Positions 1 to 13,400 of a DNA stretch of 64,000 nucleotides are shown here, one piece after another. This stretch comes from Crossaster papposus. Its lineage: Eukaryota > Echinodermata > Asteroidea > Velatida > Solasteridae. The position numbers and the translations under genes are program-made. The notes beneath the pieces were generated by a model. It saw only the letters and a list, made by a program, of their open reading frames with translations. It ran no database searches and was not told where the DNA came from. The stretch is taken from positions 428,520 through 492,519 of the forward strand of contig JBAIAA010000776.1 in NCBI GenBank assembly GCA_037893245.1. The letters are read 5' to 3'. Every line of letters begins with the position of its first letter. Position 1 is the stretch's first letter.

Positions 1-62
1 TCGCATAAAAGTGGGGGCATACATAACATATTCATTTGAAATTCGTCTATATCTTACAACTA

Positions 63-445
63 AAGGTAGTATACACCATTGGTCATTGCTTGAATTATCA
101 TGAATGAGTAGATTTGGAGGGTTGAATTTATAGTAAATATCGTTTAAATGAGCTGTCCGAAGTTTTAGAATCATAAATGCCGAGAAAAGCACGAAAAACA
201 GCGGTTTTTTTCAACTGGCGTCGAGCAGTTATTCTTATGTTATCTTTGTTTTTTTTGCGATCGCCGTCCGGCGATCGCGAATTTTTTATTATAAAATTCT
301 ATTTTTCGGAATAATTACCGGATATCTAGCGCAATCATTTTGCTGGATGCCCAGAATCAACATTTACTTTCAGATGAGTAGGATATTTCTTAATAATTCG
401 GGAGAAAATATTTTCGATATCTGCAAATGGTGTATATACTACCTT
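63..445. mobile_element. TIR MITE, family copy 1
   Basis: Both ends carry the same inverted motif: AAGGTAGTATACACCATT on the left, and its near reverse complement ending at 445. The stretch next to the right end (about 355-445, reverse complemented) recurs at 46563-46650, so this is a dispersed family. There is no convincing coding capacity; the minus-strand frame at 335-646 runs into the element and looks fortuitous. Confidence 0.55.
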
Positions 446-644
446 GAGTAGATGATGTATCAGATATTGTGACCAATGCTTGAAAATGTTCTTGTTTTCC
501 TCTTTTTTTAAAAGGTTCGTCGGATGTGATCTATAGTCTGTATAGCCAAACAAAATGTCGCCAATACTGTTGTCTTTGGTCGTCCTGTTGGTGTCCAACT
601 TCCCACATGCACAGTTAGGTGGTCTCTTTTTATCTTGTTGAACC

Positions 645-725
645 ACAGATTAAAGGAAATTGAGTTGGTAGAGTACAACAGCAATCTGGAGGTCGCAGGT
701 TCACATCACGCTCCAGGCTGTAAAA
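645..725 (+). repeat. tRNA-derived SINE remnant
   Basis: The stretch has a tRNA-like A box (GTTGGTAGAGTA) and B box (GCAGGTTCACATC) at normal spacing, but no acceptor stem folds. It is best read as a SINE head, not a tRNA gene. Related heads lie near 2055-2140 and 5990-6075. Confidence 0.45.
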
Positions 726-799
726 AAACAGTCAAAACTTATTTTGACAAATATATATTTTGTTGGTTGCCTTCATTATATTTATTTGATAGTTTTCAG

Positions 800-952
800 A
801 GATTGAAATAAAACCGCAGAAGAATATTCTGTGGAAAACCCGCGGAGTCAAGAAGAGATTGAAAACCAACTCCACTTATTGGCCCATAACAGGTGGGATT
901 TGAACCCGGGCCACAGCGGTGGAAGTACCGCCATGCGCCAACCTAACTCCCC
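800..952 (-). repeat. SINE copy (antisense)
   Basis: On the minus strand a B-box-like GGTTCAAATCCCACC sits inside a unit that recurs at 5075-5212 and 10618-10733. Shared landmarks are an AGAAGAATATTC-type segment followed by the gggattcgaaccc...ccacag block. The three copies lie in or near introns of the adhesion GPCR gene. Confidence 0.5.
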
Positions 953-1007
953 GTAAATGATGTACGTTTGTCTTACTAAAAGATTCGCTTTGATTATTTG
1001 TTTTCAG

Positions 1008-1487
1008 GAGCACTGTGTGTTCATACTCGTGCTCGACACGTTACTATTCAAAATGTGGTTTTCTGAACTTGGACAGATGTACAAGATACAGGTAATTTTG
1101 GCAACCCCCCCCCCCCCCCCCCCCCCCCCTTCCAAGAAATTAAGGGTGAAAATTACGTGTGACGGATGGCTCATCCTCGCGAAAGCGGACTGCTCAAACC
1201 CGCTTTGCGTTTGCGGGAGAAGTTTTATTCTGAACAAAAAGTTCCTTGTCTTAAGAAAATGTCATGAGTTATTTTTCTTTTTCTACGGACAAGTAGGAAA
1301 TTGATGGCTAACTACCTAACTTGTTGCCTAGGGCTTGAACGGAACACGAAATTCGGACCTTCTTAACCCAGTCAAAGCTCAAACCCCAGGATTGTTGTTT
1401 ATTTTGTTGTGTGTTTTCGTAGACGCCAAACGTGCTACCGATGCTGTACCGGGTGGTCTGGAAGTACAAGGACTGGTTGTGCTACAC
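1008..1487 (+). CDS. EMI domain exons of the adhesion GPCR
   Basis: Exons 1008-1091 and 1423-1487 join in phase 2. They encode a cysteine-rich module with the spacing VCS...SC..RYYSKCGF...RC..Y and then TCYRCCTGWSG. The last motif matches the conserved C-terminal block of EMI domains (YxCCxGW), which in Draper/MEGF10 and EGFL-type proteins directly precedes EGF repeats, as here. The acceptor at 1006-1007 follows a pyrimidine-rich stretch, and the donors at 1092 and 1488 are good. The N-terminal part of the domain must lie in an upstream exon that I could not place. A 23 bp poly-C tract sits in the intron at about 1107-1129. Confidence 0.6.
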
Positions 1488-4400
1488 GTAAGTTTTTTTT
1501 CTAGGATAATCATCTAAAAAGCAGGAAGCACCTACAGTCCAAAAATAAAGTGACATATCAGGAAACTCTGCTTGCTTTTGAAAGACTGTTGGTTGTATAA
1601 TGGAAGCACGATTGTGGTAGAGAGTTCCACAACTTGGATTTGGCTTTTTCACATTGGCATAAAACTTGGTAGGTGCATAGGCCTTTCTTTTATAGTAATC
1701 AATGTCGTATGAACCACATAGTCCAAACGATATTTGCACAGGAAAGGAGACTATAGGACAGGGTTGTAGTCGAGTCCCTGCAAGTCCTTTCACAAGTCAT
1801 TTCGTGAAGCCAGTCACAAGTCCCTTCATAAAGGCAGTCACAAGTAACTAGATGAACAATGACAAAGGAATGCCTTTGTCAAAGCTGATTTGAATAGCTT
1901 GTGTTTTGAATTGGAACTGAAGGACTTGTGATGGACTTGCAGGGACTTACAGGGACTTACAGGGACTTGCAGGGACTTGTGATGGACTCGACTACATCCC
2001 TGCTATAGGATAACGGTAAAGAGATCTAGCTTATTGATAAAGCTCTTGAAGGAAAAGAGGTAGCCGCCAACATTTGTTGGAAAGCTCATGGGCAGAGCAC
2101 TGGAACGGTAATCCGTATGTCGCAGGTTAAACTTCATGCTTCATGGGTCAATTTCTATGTTCAGCATTTGTTCAAACTAAGTCCTGAACTTGATTTGTGT
2201 TACTCTAACAGCAATATGTAGTCCATCATGTACCAATGGAGGCACTTGCACCAATCCTGATTACTGTAGCAACTGCAACCGCGGCTACTACTCGCCAGAT
2301 TGTTCTCGTAAGTGTTTGAAACTTGGTAGAGCTGTTAACAGTAAAAGAAATATGAATAAGAAATCCAAATACCAGCATTTTCTCACCCCATATACTTTTC
2401 GAAAGGTCGCATGGGTATAAAGGGGCGTATCCAACGGTTGTGTCCGACTCCCGTGCAACAGGTTTCGAACTTTATTGTGAATACTGTTGTTTAGGTCTTG
2501 AGCAAGACACTTTACAACTGAGCCTCTTCATCAAGTATAATTGGATAGCTTTACCTACACTTGATGCTAAAGTTATACGCCTGTAACTGATGTGGAAGGT
2601 TAAAAGGAGGAACGTGACGCAGATTTTGGGTTTTCCTTTGAAAATATATAATTTTATTAGATTTCTTCACAAAGTAAGAAATATATTTAAAATATTTTTT
2701 TTTGGGAATAATTTTGGCACAATCACGTGCGACTTCGATTTTTATAAATATAGCACATTCACATGCCACTTATCTCGATAATACTAATACAAGAAAAAAA
2801 CGACAACCATACAATGGGTATAATTATCTGAAAGAAATTAAAAGAAAATAGCATTCACTATCACATTATAAATATACATGTACCAGTGTTGCAGGTCTCA
2901 AGATCTCAGACCAGCAGGTCTCGGTTACAACACCGACATACATAAGGGTACTTAATCACGAACTGTTTAGAAAACGAGTTTGCAGGGACAGTACTAATTT
3001 GTTTTATTACTTTAAGAATTGAGGAGCCATAATTTCACATTTAGGTAAATAACATTTGCAATAACAAACCTGCAGTTTATGCCTCAGAGATAGCACGACC
3101 CTAAATCAATTGAGAGGTAAATTACCCGAATGTTCTGCCTTATTTCTTTTTCATAACGAATTTGTACCTCTGTTCTAGGCTGCCGATCTATTGCAAACTG
3201 TGTAGGTACACAAGTGTACTGCAGCTCGTCCAGTAACCAGCGATGTAAGGGCTGCGAGGGAGACTACGGATGGCGCGGGGCAGCATATAGACCGTCAGAA
3301 GACAACCTGCGTTGTATAAGTACGCTTTAGCTCAGTGTTTGCGGTATATCTTGTATAGATAGAGCCAAATTTAAAATAAAAGTTTTACATCGTTTTTTCC
3401 CCCGTGTATAGACATTACTGGAGAGTAAATAAGTAGACAAACCAAATTTTGTAACTTTTTTTGATAATAAATATAAATCAAACAGCCTTGGTTTTTATTT
3501 GATTTGTATATTTCAGGTCATTCCAGCCAGTAAGCAGTTTGCAGCAGTTTTATCCTTATTAAGCCTTGGTTTTTGTTATGCTTTTTAAATTTGTAGACGG
3601 AATATACATGTACGTGTAGTAACCCCTTTCTTTATAAGTAATGGCAAAAATGAAATACCACCGTGTTAAATATTGTTACAAATATGAAATAACGATCACT
3701 ACAGTCGGTCAGAATCCCGATTGAAATATCAGATAAGATCATATGGAGGGCACAAGTGTTGTTTCTGTTCTCTGCCTCTCATAAACCGAAGTAACGTACT
3801 ACATGTATTACTTTGATTAAAACAATATCTAAGATAACAATAAACGATTGTTGTTGTTTGAATCACTTCAAACTTTTTGGTGTTTTTTCTTCTTTCCAAA
3901 GAGCAATGTTCATGGAGGACTAGCAGCAATGCATGTTACCCAGGCACCTGTACTAGTGGGCAGTGCACGTGCAGCAGTGGATTCTCGGGAAAAGACTGCA
4001 GAATAAGTGTGTTTTGTAATGTTCTTATAAAAAATAAAAAATAAAATAGCAGTTAGTAATACATATATTTAGAACGAACACTGTAGTCTGGTTCCCTGAC
4101 CAAACAATTCTGACTATTTCCTATACCCTCTAGACTATTGTTACCAAACAGAATTACTGAGATTCCGGGAACACAGCCAGGTGTAAACGGGCACCTGTGA
4201 AGGAAGCGATATTTAATCCAGCTGTTTCCTGTAAAAATGACAGCAATGCATGGGCTGCTTGTACAACTGAGATTATTTTGGATTGAGGATAATATTGATG
4301 TGCAGCACCTTGAAAACAAAGTTTGTGGGTAAGTGAGCCTTACAAAGACGGTTTATTATGATGATTTGTGTTGTAGTGGGGCCGAGTCAGGCACCAGTCA

Positions 4401-7400
4401 TATCGGAGCACCGTGCGTTTCTCATCAAGGGCACAACGCAACTGGAATCGCCTGCCTTTCAAAACAGCACCGATAGTACCGTCTACACCGACGTGACCGA
4501 CTTCACTAACATCCGGGTCGTCTGGAAGGTCTCGTATCAGGCAACCGGCCTGCCTAGCCGCCCTCCTTACATAAGATCTATCAACTTAGGCGTAGCGTAC
4601 GCATCCACCTCGGTCTCCGTGCACAGTAAGTTGCTCTGGTACCACATAACGACTGAGGGGCGAGACACAAAAGAGAACAAAGGGAACAAAAGCCCCTCCG
4701 TCGGCGGTATGAATGGCAAAATTCGGTCCTCGATCGACGGGGCAAGCGCTAAGCAATGGGGTTTGGGTATAACATAGGAATAAAGGAAAACACAGTATCG
4801 ATCCTCGATCGTTATGTGGTTCACGACACGTTGTTCAAGTAGAGTTTTACCTAATACTCCACAACAAAGCAGTTGATATCAATTGACTCACCGACCAAAA
4901 TGGTTGACTCATAATACTGAGCATAAAACAATGTCCTAGACCAAGACTTTCTGGTCCAGCGATACTGACTATAGTCTCTTCTGTTATAATGTATTCAAAA
5001 GCACACTCATGCACTGCAAGTCGCAAGACTGAAGAAACCTGCAGAGAGAAGTTGCAGCTTTAGAGGTGGGAGGGAAAACCCCAGAAGAATATTCGAAGAA
5101 AATCTGACGGGAACTAAAACACATAGGCCTAATCCACATAGGCGGGATTCGAACCCAGGCCACAGTGATTGAAAGCGAGGAAAGAACAGCTACACCAATG
5201 AGCTCAGTGTAAACGTTTGGGACCAAAACAATCATTTCAAAGCTGCAATCTTTTCGAGGGGCCTACTAAAACATTACCCTGATCATTTGGATAGTTGACC
5301 TTTTTTTCTTCTTTTTCTTACGTATGTAGCTGCTCAGGGTTCGGAGATAAGTATAGGCAGCAGTTCCTGCTTGTCGTCCAGAAACAGTCCTCGAACGAAC
5401 CTTGTAGAATGTGAATTCGCTAAGGTTATAAACTACAGAACTTGGACACCATCTACGGGAGATGTGTATGTATTCATTCATGCGACAGCCGCGATTATTC
5501 ATTTTCAAATAATCTTTTTATTAAGATCCGGACTTGACTTCGATTATATTGTATTATTTTTGCCAGATAGTTAGTTCTGATGAAACTCCATGCAAAGAAG
5601 AATAACAGGGCTGCAATTGAAGGCAAACAAATATAAGTTAATAATGACTTTTCACTTTCATAAAGTACCTGTTTTTACAAGTAAATGCGATACACGCTGT
5701 CTACTAAATTACAGAATAAGGTACGAAATAATGGCCACAAGTGGGGGAAGAATGATCCTCTACAACCGAGACAGCTCGAACAGCCTCGTAACGCGGTACT
5801 ACACCGGCGCAACGGCGCGGGCTTCTTCAAGCTTTACGTTTGCCCTGAGCGGCGCCACACACTGTGTCCGCGGCAGTAATTGCCGCACTACCATGCTCGA
5901 CGTGGGAAAAAACGTGGTTACTGAGGTAAGTCTACCGTCAGGCTTGGTAGATATTTGCTCATTGAGCTCTTTATTATATTCTAGCATGTCTCTGGCCGAT
6001 TTAGCTTAGACGGTAGAGCATCCAATACAACTAGGGATCGCAAGGTCTGTGGTCCAAGTGGCTTCCGCTCAACCACGGGTATAGCACTTCGGTGTGGTAT
6101 GTGAATTGGGAGTTGAAGACAGGTGTGGCGCTCCGTCTCATTTTATTGATCCCACTGGTCTAGCCTTTGAAAAGTGGATAGTCTTTCTTCGTATGGCTGA
6201 TACCGACAATAGGCCTCCTCGACCTACATAATACAGCAGTCATCTTTTTAAAAAACGGTGTCTTTGTTTTGCTGAGATATGTGACCCACTCCACAATAAT
6301 GGGTAATATGTCACATAACAGTGAAATTGAATTATGTACACAGTTGGAAAGTTCACAACGTTAGCTTTCATTTGGCATATAATAGAGCTCCGTAGCCCCT
6401 CCCGTTCTGGATATATGACATGTTGGCATATTGATTACTTCCTTGTAGTTCAAATTGCACAACTGAGAAAACGGGCTTTAAAAAAGCCGGCTCTATTGTA
6501 GTACAACAGAACGATGCACATACAACAAAAATTATACTTTATTCATCAAAATCAACATTTCTGTGAATGAAACCTGAAACTGTAGTATGACAAAAAATGT
6601 AAATAACATTTTGATGAAATGTTCACCCTCTCAACGTTGAGTAGGCCTTTACATGATAATGCACAGCGCGACGTAATACCCTGTTTGTAGAGCCGGTCAC
6701 ATATGCACCTGTGATTATGTTGTGCATTCTTTGTTTCTAAATGTAATAACCAAATACACCTGTAAATTGACGTGGAAGCCTGGGGTAACCGTGACCTGGG
6801 AGGGTTGGAGTGATAGGCACGCTGGCATCAAGGAGTACAAGCTGGAGGTACGGCAGCTCTTGGGTACCGTGGGGAACGAGATGACGGAGATATGGGACAC
6901 CCCTCCTGTCTACCAAGGCGTCTCTGATAGCAGTCTCACCATCACCCTCCCTCACACTGGTATGTTCGTTTGGAAAGAGTAGGTCTATACGCTAGTCCAA
7001 AAGGTTGGGACGCCTAATACTTTGTACGAGATTCCAAATAATATAGGGCCATCACAGATTTGTTCTTTGAAGAAAGTATAGGGAGAGTAACGAACAATGA
7101 CAAAAACATTGATTGTTATTATTTCTATATTTCTTCAAAGGGCAAATCTAGAATAGCCCTATATCTTTCACGTGACATATTCTGTGTAAATTTCAAGTTT
7201 GTATCATCATTTCCCCGACCTTTCGCACTAACTTGCTTGTCGCCCAACAAGCAATACTATTTGATCTGAAGATGCGAGTATTAGGTCAGTGGCGTAACTA
7301 GGGTTGATTTTGTCGGGGTGCGCCTGGGGTTCACCAATTTTCAAGGGGGACTGGATTAGGTTTTTTACGAGTCACGACCATTCCTCAGGGGTTTATTCCT

Positions 7401-10400
7401 TCGTGCTTTCCGTGGTCGACAACGTGGACAACGAACGGCGATGCAGGCGCTTCGTGTTATTCGACAGCGACCCGGACGACATGACCGCCCGGGACGACTT
7501 CCCGATGCGCGTCCAAGTACCTTCTGGAGGTTGGCAAACCTTCGGTGGGTGGCTCAACGATATACGCCCTGATAGCCCTGGTAGCCCTGGTAGGACGACC
7601 TGGCTGACTCTCGACTGGCAGGGCCACTTCGCCAACGAGATCCACCTCTCCCAAGGATTCCTGAAGCCGATCGGCCGGTACTCCAATGGCATCATTGATG
7701 CAGGTAGGAGAAGTGTGCTATAGACTAAAGTTGGGAGTATTCGACCCAATCCTCGGTTCAACTTTGGTTGGAACAGTCACATGTTTAGGGCAGAACCTAG
7801 GTCGCCATAAACAGTTATAATTGGTTGCGTCCGCTAAAATTCAACCCTAGCTGGTACTGTCTAGTGTAAAGTAGAGAATGAGATTTTAGCCACGATCACT
7901 TATGACATGATCACGTATTTACCGTTATGTTTGCACCATAGCAGCCTTTATATAGATTTTTGCTCACAAACGATCAGTCGAATTCTGCATCTGGTCGAGT
8001 ATACACCCACGTACTATTAAATATTTGTTATCTTTTTGAGAACTCTATTTCAATTGAGTCTGTTTATTTTGGTCCCAGCTCTCTGAACAAATATTGCGAC
8101 TTGATCATTTTGAACCAGGCCTGAGAGTATAAATTATTGCGACCATTTTTCCAGGTTATAAACAGTTGGTAAAAGCGACCATGATATAAGGAAAACCAGA
8201 ACTGTCAAGTAGGATCATAATTAATATGATCGTGCTCTTGCTTCGTTTGCAACATATAATCAACCCCAGATAGTCAGATCCAAGGTTTTTGCTTGTAATG
8301 AAGTGTGGGCAAATTTAGTCCACCCCTATACTCGTCTACCCCTCTTAGTCTTATACTCATCAGGATTGTCATTATTGCCACTGGTAATTTCTTTAGTTGA
8401 AAAGAAAATGATGCAAAGTTCGTCTGGCTACAGTGACGATAGGTGTTGATTTTCTTGGGATCGGTTGATCCACTTCGATCGTTTGACCACAGTAAAGGAA
8501 AACACTATACTCTCTCTTCAGATTACGACCAGAACTTCGGCAAGCGAGGCCGGGCAGCCGTAACAAACGCTCTAGGGGTGAAGAAGTTCCGTGTCTTTAA
8601 GAGCATCGATCACAGCGGTGGGCGGACCATTGCCAATGTCAGCGACGATAATTCCGACCGCTGGTATAAGACTGAAGACATACAAGCGACCTTTCCCAAT
8701 TTTTTGGAGGATGGGGACTCAATTCGCTTCTGGGTGGAGGCCCGGGACCTAGCAGGTCACTCTGTGAGGGACAGTGTGTTAGTTCACGTTGATTCGTCTC
8801 CACCGGTGATCGAAGACACCAAGATAGCAGTCTTTGAGTTTGCCTTAAGGTATTTGTTCCCCTCTACTCTGTACAAAAAAATACCGTGAAAGTTATGGTT
8901 AAAAGTCGTGCAGCAAGATGCAGAGAGATCCACTGGTTTCTGTCTATTTGTTCCTTTTTGGAAATATTCAGCTTGATTTCCCTTCGTTTCACTGTACCTT
9001 AATTTGGCGTTTATTTCACCCTGTTCAGTGTACATTTCAGGGCATTCGACGCACACAGTGGTGTCAAGGCGATCGACTGGTGGCTGTTTGATAACGAAAC
9101 TGACTCGGTGGTAGAATCGGGTCATGAGGCGGTCGTTGCGGTCAACATAACCAAGGTACAAAAACACACTATGTAATTAACTAAAACAATATGATGAGAT
9201 GATATTTCGGTAGCACCTTGTAAGTTTGTGAGTTTGTGTGGTTCTGGGGCCGTATTCACAAAACGACTTAAGTCCCCAAAAAATAAGCACCCCACTTAAA
9301 TACCCGACTTAGACAAATCTGAATGACTTAGCGGTATTCACAAAACATTTTTGCTAAGTACCCCACTTATTTTTGAGTCTTAAATCTAAGTGTGGTCTGA
9401 CTAGTCTTAACTCGTTTAAGCGGGGCGCTTAGGTGTCATGGCGGCTTTTTTCTGTCCTTCGGTTTGTGCATTTTGGGCACAAAATTTGATATTCTAGGGG
9501 CTATGGGAAATCTTGACAGTATCGAATTATTGTAAAAGGAAGCCAATTTGAAGTTAATGTGTGAAGCTCTAGAATTGTAGTTCGTTGACATTCTAACGAT
9601 TTATTTCGATCGATTTGTTAAATCTTAGGCGAGCGGAATGATTGCGATTGATGTCATGTTACGTTAACGTTAACCAATGACATGCAATACACGTGACTGC
9701 CGACTATAAAATGCAAAAGAACTATCTTACCTTCCAGCATGTTTGAAAGAATGCGGATAAATCACCATCACAATTTGTTTCACACCCGAGAGTAAATAAA
9801 ATGAATATTTCACTACGATTCTGTGTTAAAACATCTAAAACGTGCATGACGAACTCGTTTAACGCGCGCGTGACGCAGACTATTTTGGTGCACTAACTTG
9901 GGCTTGAAAACTGCGTCGCTGACTGCGTGCGTGTGCACGCGCGCATGGTAAACCGCGCAGATAGATTAAATTTTCGTTGCGTAGGAACGTTTATGACGAA
10001 AATGTTTTGCGCATGAGCAACAGTGACTGCTTTAAACACTTAAGTTAAGTGGAGCACTAAGATAAGTGGGTTGCTTAGGTCTTTTGTGAATACCAAATTA
10101 AGCGCGGCACTTAAGTTAGCAGGGTGCTTAGATTTAGGTATGACTTAAGTATTCTCCTAAGTTTAAGTTTTGTGAATACGGCCCCTGAACAAGAACCAAA
10201 GGGAAACTCAACGTTTCGGACAGTATGCTCTGCCCGTCGTCACGAGACATACCTTGTGTACGTCAGTGATACGAAAAAAAACATACCGCTGCAGAAGTAG
10301 TTTAATAATATTTTAAATAAAACAAAAACCGAAGAGTTGATTTAAATAGTCTTTTCTCCGTATCTAAGATGTACTCAGTGGTTTTGTGTGGAAGAAGTAA

Positions 10401-13400
10401 ACCCATTAATAATATGTGACTCCGAGTGCCTTGTCAGAGTCTGACGATGGCGGCAACCACATGCCCATCTCTCGGGCAGTAACTAAGACAGTAACCGGTG
10501 TCGTCCATGTCTGAAGTGGGCAACGAAAGTTGCTTTGTTATTATTAGCCAATTTCATTATATTAAACCAAGGATTTCTGAAAGGTATTATATAGGCACTG
10601 TAGCTGAATACTGAATAAGAAACTACGGAATAATATTCTTGGTGAAGCAAGCGAAATCAGACATGTAGCCTCGATTCGAATTCAGATCAGGATGGTGGAA
10701 TGCGAGGACAGTACCGCTACGCCAGCCTGACCCCACACCACCCCACCCCACCCCACCCTACCCTAACCCCAAACCCAACCCAACCCAACCCAACCCAACC
10801 CAACCCCTCCCCAACCTAACTTCCACTCACCACTCACCCAACCCCAACTTCCCCAACCTCCCCTCCCCCAACCTCAAAGCTTCATCCGTGCTGGTAACAA
10901 ATCTTAAAAAATGAAACAAACGGGGTCGTGTGGGATTCTCATTGCTGTGACATTCCGGATCCGATTCCCCAGAATACCACCATTTGTGAACCCCCGGCCT
11001 GTCTGTGCACGCCTCTTGGCGACTGCTACGCCACGACGCAAGGTTTCAAACCGACGCTGTTAGCTGGTTTGGAACGCGATTTCGTCATTGTGTTTTCGGT
11101 AACGAATAACGCCGGACTATCAAGAAATGACACCGTCAAGGTAAGACTTGTCCCTTTCTTGTTTGTTCTGTTTCTGCAAGTATGGGCAACCATGTTTGGG
11201 CAACCATAGTCAATATTGAAGAAGAAAAAAAAATTGGATACCAACTCGCTACACTTTAAAAACACCTGGATCAAATTGACTTAGTATCTGATTCAATTTG
11301 GCTGGGCTCTATTCTGGATCAACAATACACTTTTCTGGGTAAAACAACGACACTTTTCGGGTCTAAAATATCAATTTTCTGGGTTAGAAGATATTCAGCC
11401 TCGACGCGTTTCAAAATGACTAATCAAATTTAGCAAGATTCAGCTTATATTGTTTATTTGCGCAGGTTTTCAGCGTGCGTATTCGTGCAGGTTTTCTCTG
11501 TCACTTTAAAACATTACATGATTACTTTTCATCACAATCATGCAACTGTAGTGTAGGTGCGCCACACAGGCTAATGTTAATTTGTTACAATGTGCTAATT
11601 TTCCTCCCTCTAATTCTCTAGCCTACTTTGACGGCAGAGAACGTAGGTATTTTCGTCGACGCTCTTGTGAACGACACCGATGACGCTTCGTCTATCGATG
11701 ACAGCGCCTTGGTCGCCATGGCTGATTTACTGGACAGTATCGTCAACATTCGAGACACATCCCCCGAGGTGAGCTACACTAATCGTATGCGATAAAACCG
11801 GTCAGGTAAACGTGAATTGAGACAATTGTGCGGAGCCACCTCGTATTGCATGGGTTTTTATTCTATGTTTTGGTATGTTTGCCATATCTTCTTGGTTCTT
11901 GGTGGCAGACATAATGAGCGACGCGTTGAAATATTAGCTCCTGGTGGCTACCAGAACGTGACCTCCCGTTTATTTTGAAAATGACATTCTTATAGCCTGT
12001 CCACCAGGATAGCATTCTATAGGCAGGATCATATCCACCACATTATTACCTATCAAGGGTGGTAGTTGTGCTTAATAATCGATCTTTCAAGGCTGCATGA
12101 CAGAAAACATTGAAATTAAAAAGTGGCTCCCTGATCCATTGACTGAGGTAATCATCACGTCTTAGGCTAACATGAGCTCTTTTTTGACAAGTGATTTTGA
12201 CAAGACGGACTCGCTACGTCAAAAGCTAGTTTCACTGTGAGTTATGTACATGTACATCCATAAACTCAACATGTTATTCCTATGGGGAGTTAGATAAGCA
12301 GCCCTGCAAAATGCATTATGGGGAATGTCGAGGGCAAAGCTCCACAATTTTTAGTTCTGCTTGCTATTATGTTTTGTTGCATTCCTTCACGCGCATCAGG
12401 TGACAGAAAAAGTCGTGAAAATCGTTAGCAACCTGCTGAAAATGGACGCCAGCCAGCTGGGGTACACCGAGGCGGTGGCGCGATCATTTTCGCGCGTCGC
12501 CAGATCCCTAAGTCGGCAGATATCCAACGTACTCGCCGATGGTGGAAACGCCAGCTACGTGACCGGAAATCTGGCGGTAATGGCGGCGTCTTTTGACTCG
12601 CGGGACTTGGTAGACGGCGGCTTAGGGTTCGCGGCTGTTGGAGGTCGAGGAGGATCAGGAGAACCCACCGACCTAACGACTTTCGATCAACTTGATGTCT
12701 ATGGTCCCGATCAAAAGGTCCCCGTGGCGGAGGTAGCGGCATCGGTGGAGCTTCCAGCGCAGATAGCAGACAGATTCCCAGGAGGTATACAGTAAATTTA
12801 AAATACTCAAAAGTAGAGTATGAAGTAGTAACGTCTGAGCTATCTCTCTCGGAACACCAATGAGACGCTCTGCTTCGCGTTGGTTTTGACAAACTTTTCT
12901 AATTGTTACTATACTTTCAGGAAGCTTAAATTGTGCAGAATCTGTGAGTGAGGTGTTATAAAACAAATATTGACTGCTTTATTTCGCGGTATAGTAAAAC
13001 TAGCCTCCCTCGGTGATCCATGGAGCATTCTATTTTCCCTCGGCTTCGCCTCGGGAAAATAGAATGCTCCATGGATCACCTCGGGAGGCTAGTTTTACTA
13101 TACCACTCAAAGCAGTCAATATTTGTATAATATTTTGTCCACGTGTTGCATCCCTTGCCTGTTGGTGGATCCTATATCCAACCTATGATCTGTCCTGTTT
13201 CAAAACCAAGTTCATTCCTATACCTTCGGTTTTCCTAAGTACCTTCTCTTGTTTTAACTTTGTTTTAATTTATCTTGTAGCCCTAGTAGAAGGGATTCTA
13301 GCCTTGTTCAGGGCGAATATGCATTAATTTAAAAGAATTATCTCGATGCAATTATGTTCGCATACAGCCGACTCGATCCCAGTGAGTTTCATCTTGTATG

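Noticed and set aside
650..720. Possible tRNA gene
   Set aside because: A and B boxes are present but the acceptor stem does not pair; it is a SINE head.
957..1304. 115-codon plus-strand frame with a poly-proline run
   Set aside because: The prolines come from an intronic poly-C tract; the real coding part (1008-1091) is in another frame and matches EMI.
3314..3319. Nearer donor for the second EGF exon at 3314
   Set aside because: It would create a stop codon at the junction with the next exon; the donor at 3320 keeps the frame.
10200..10260. Fragment acgtttcggacagtatgctctgcc as a named Penelope-like or SINE piece
   Set aside because: The phrase looks repetitive, but I could not place it in a family from sequence alone.
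10734..10872. Interstitial telomere
   Set aside because: The units are CCCAC and CCCAA, not a run of the TTAGGG complement.
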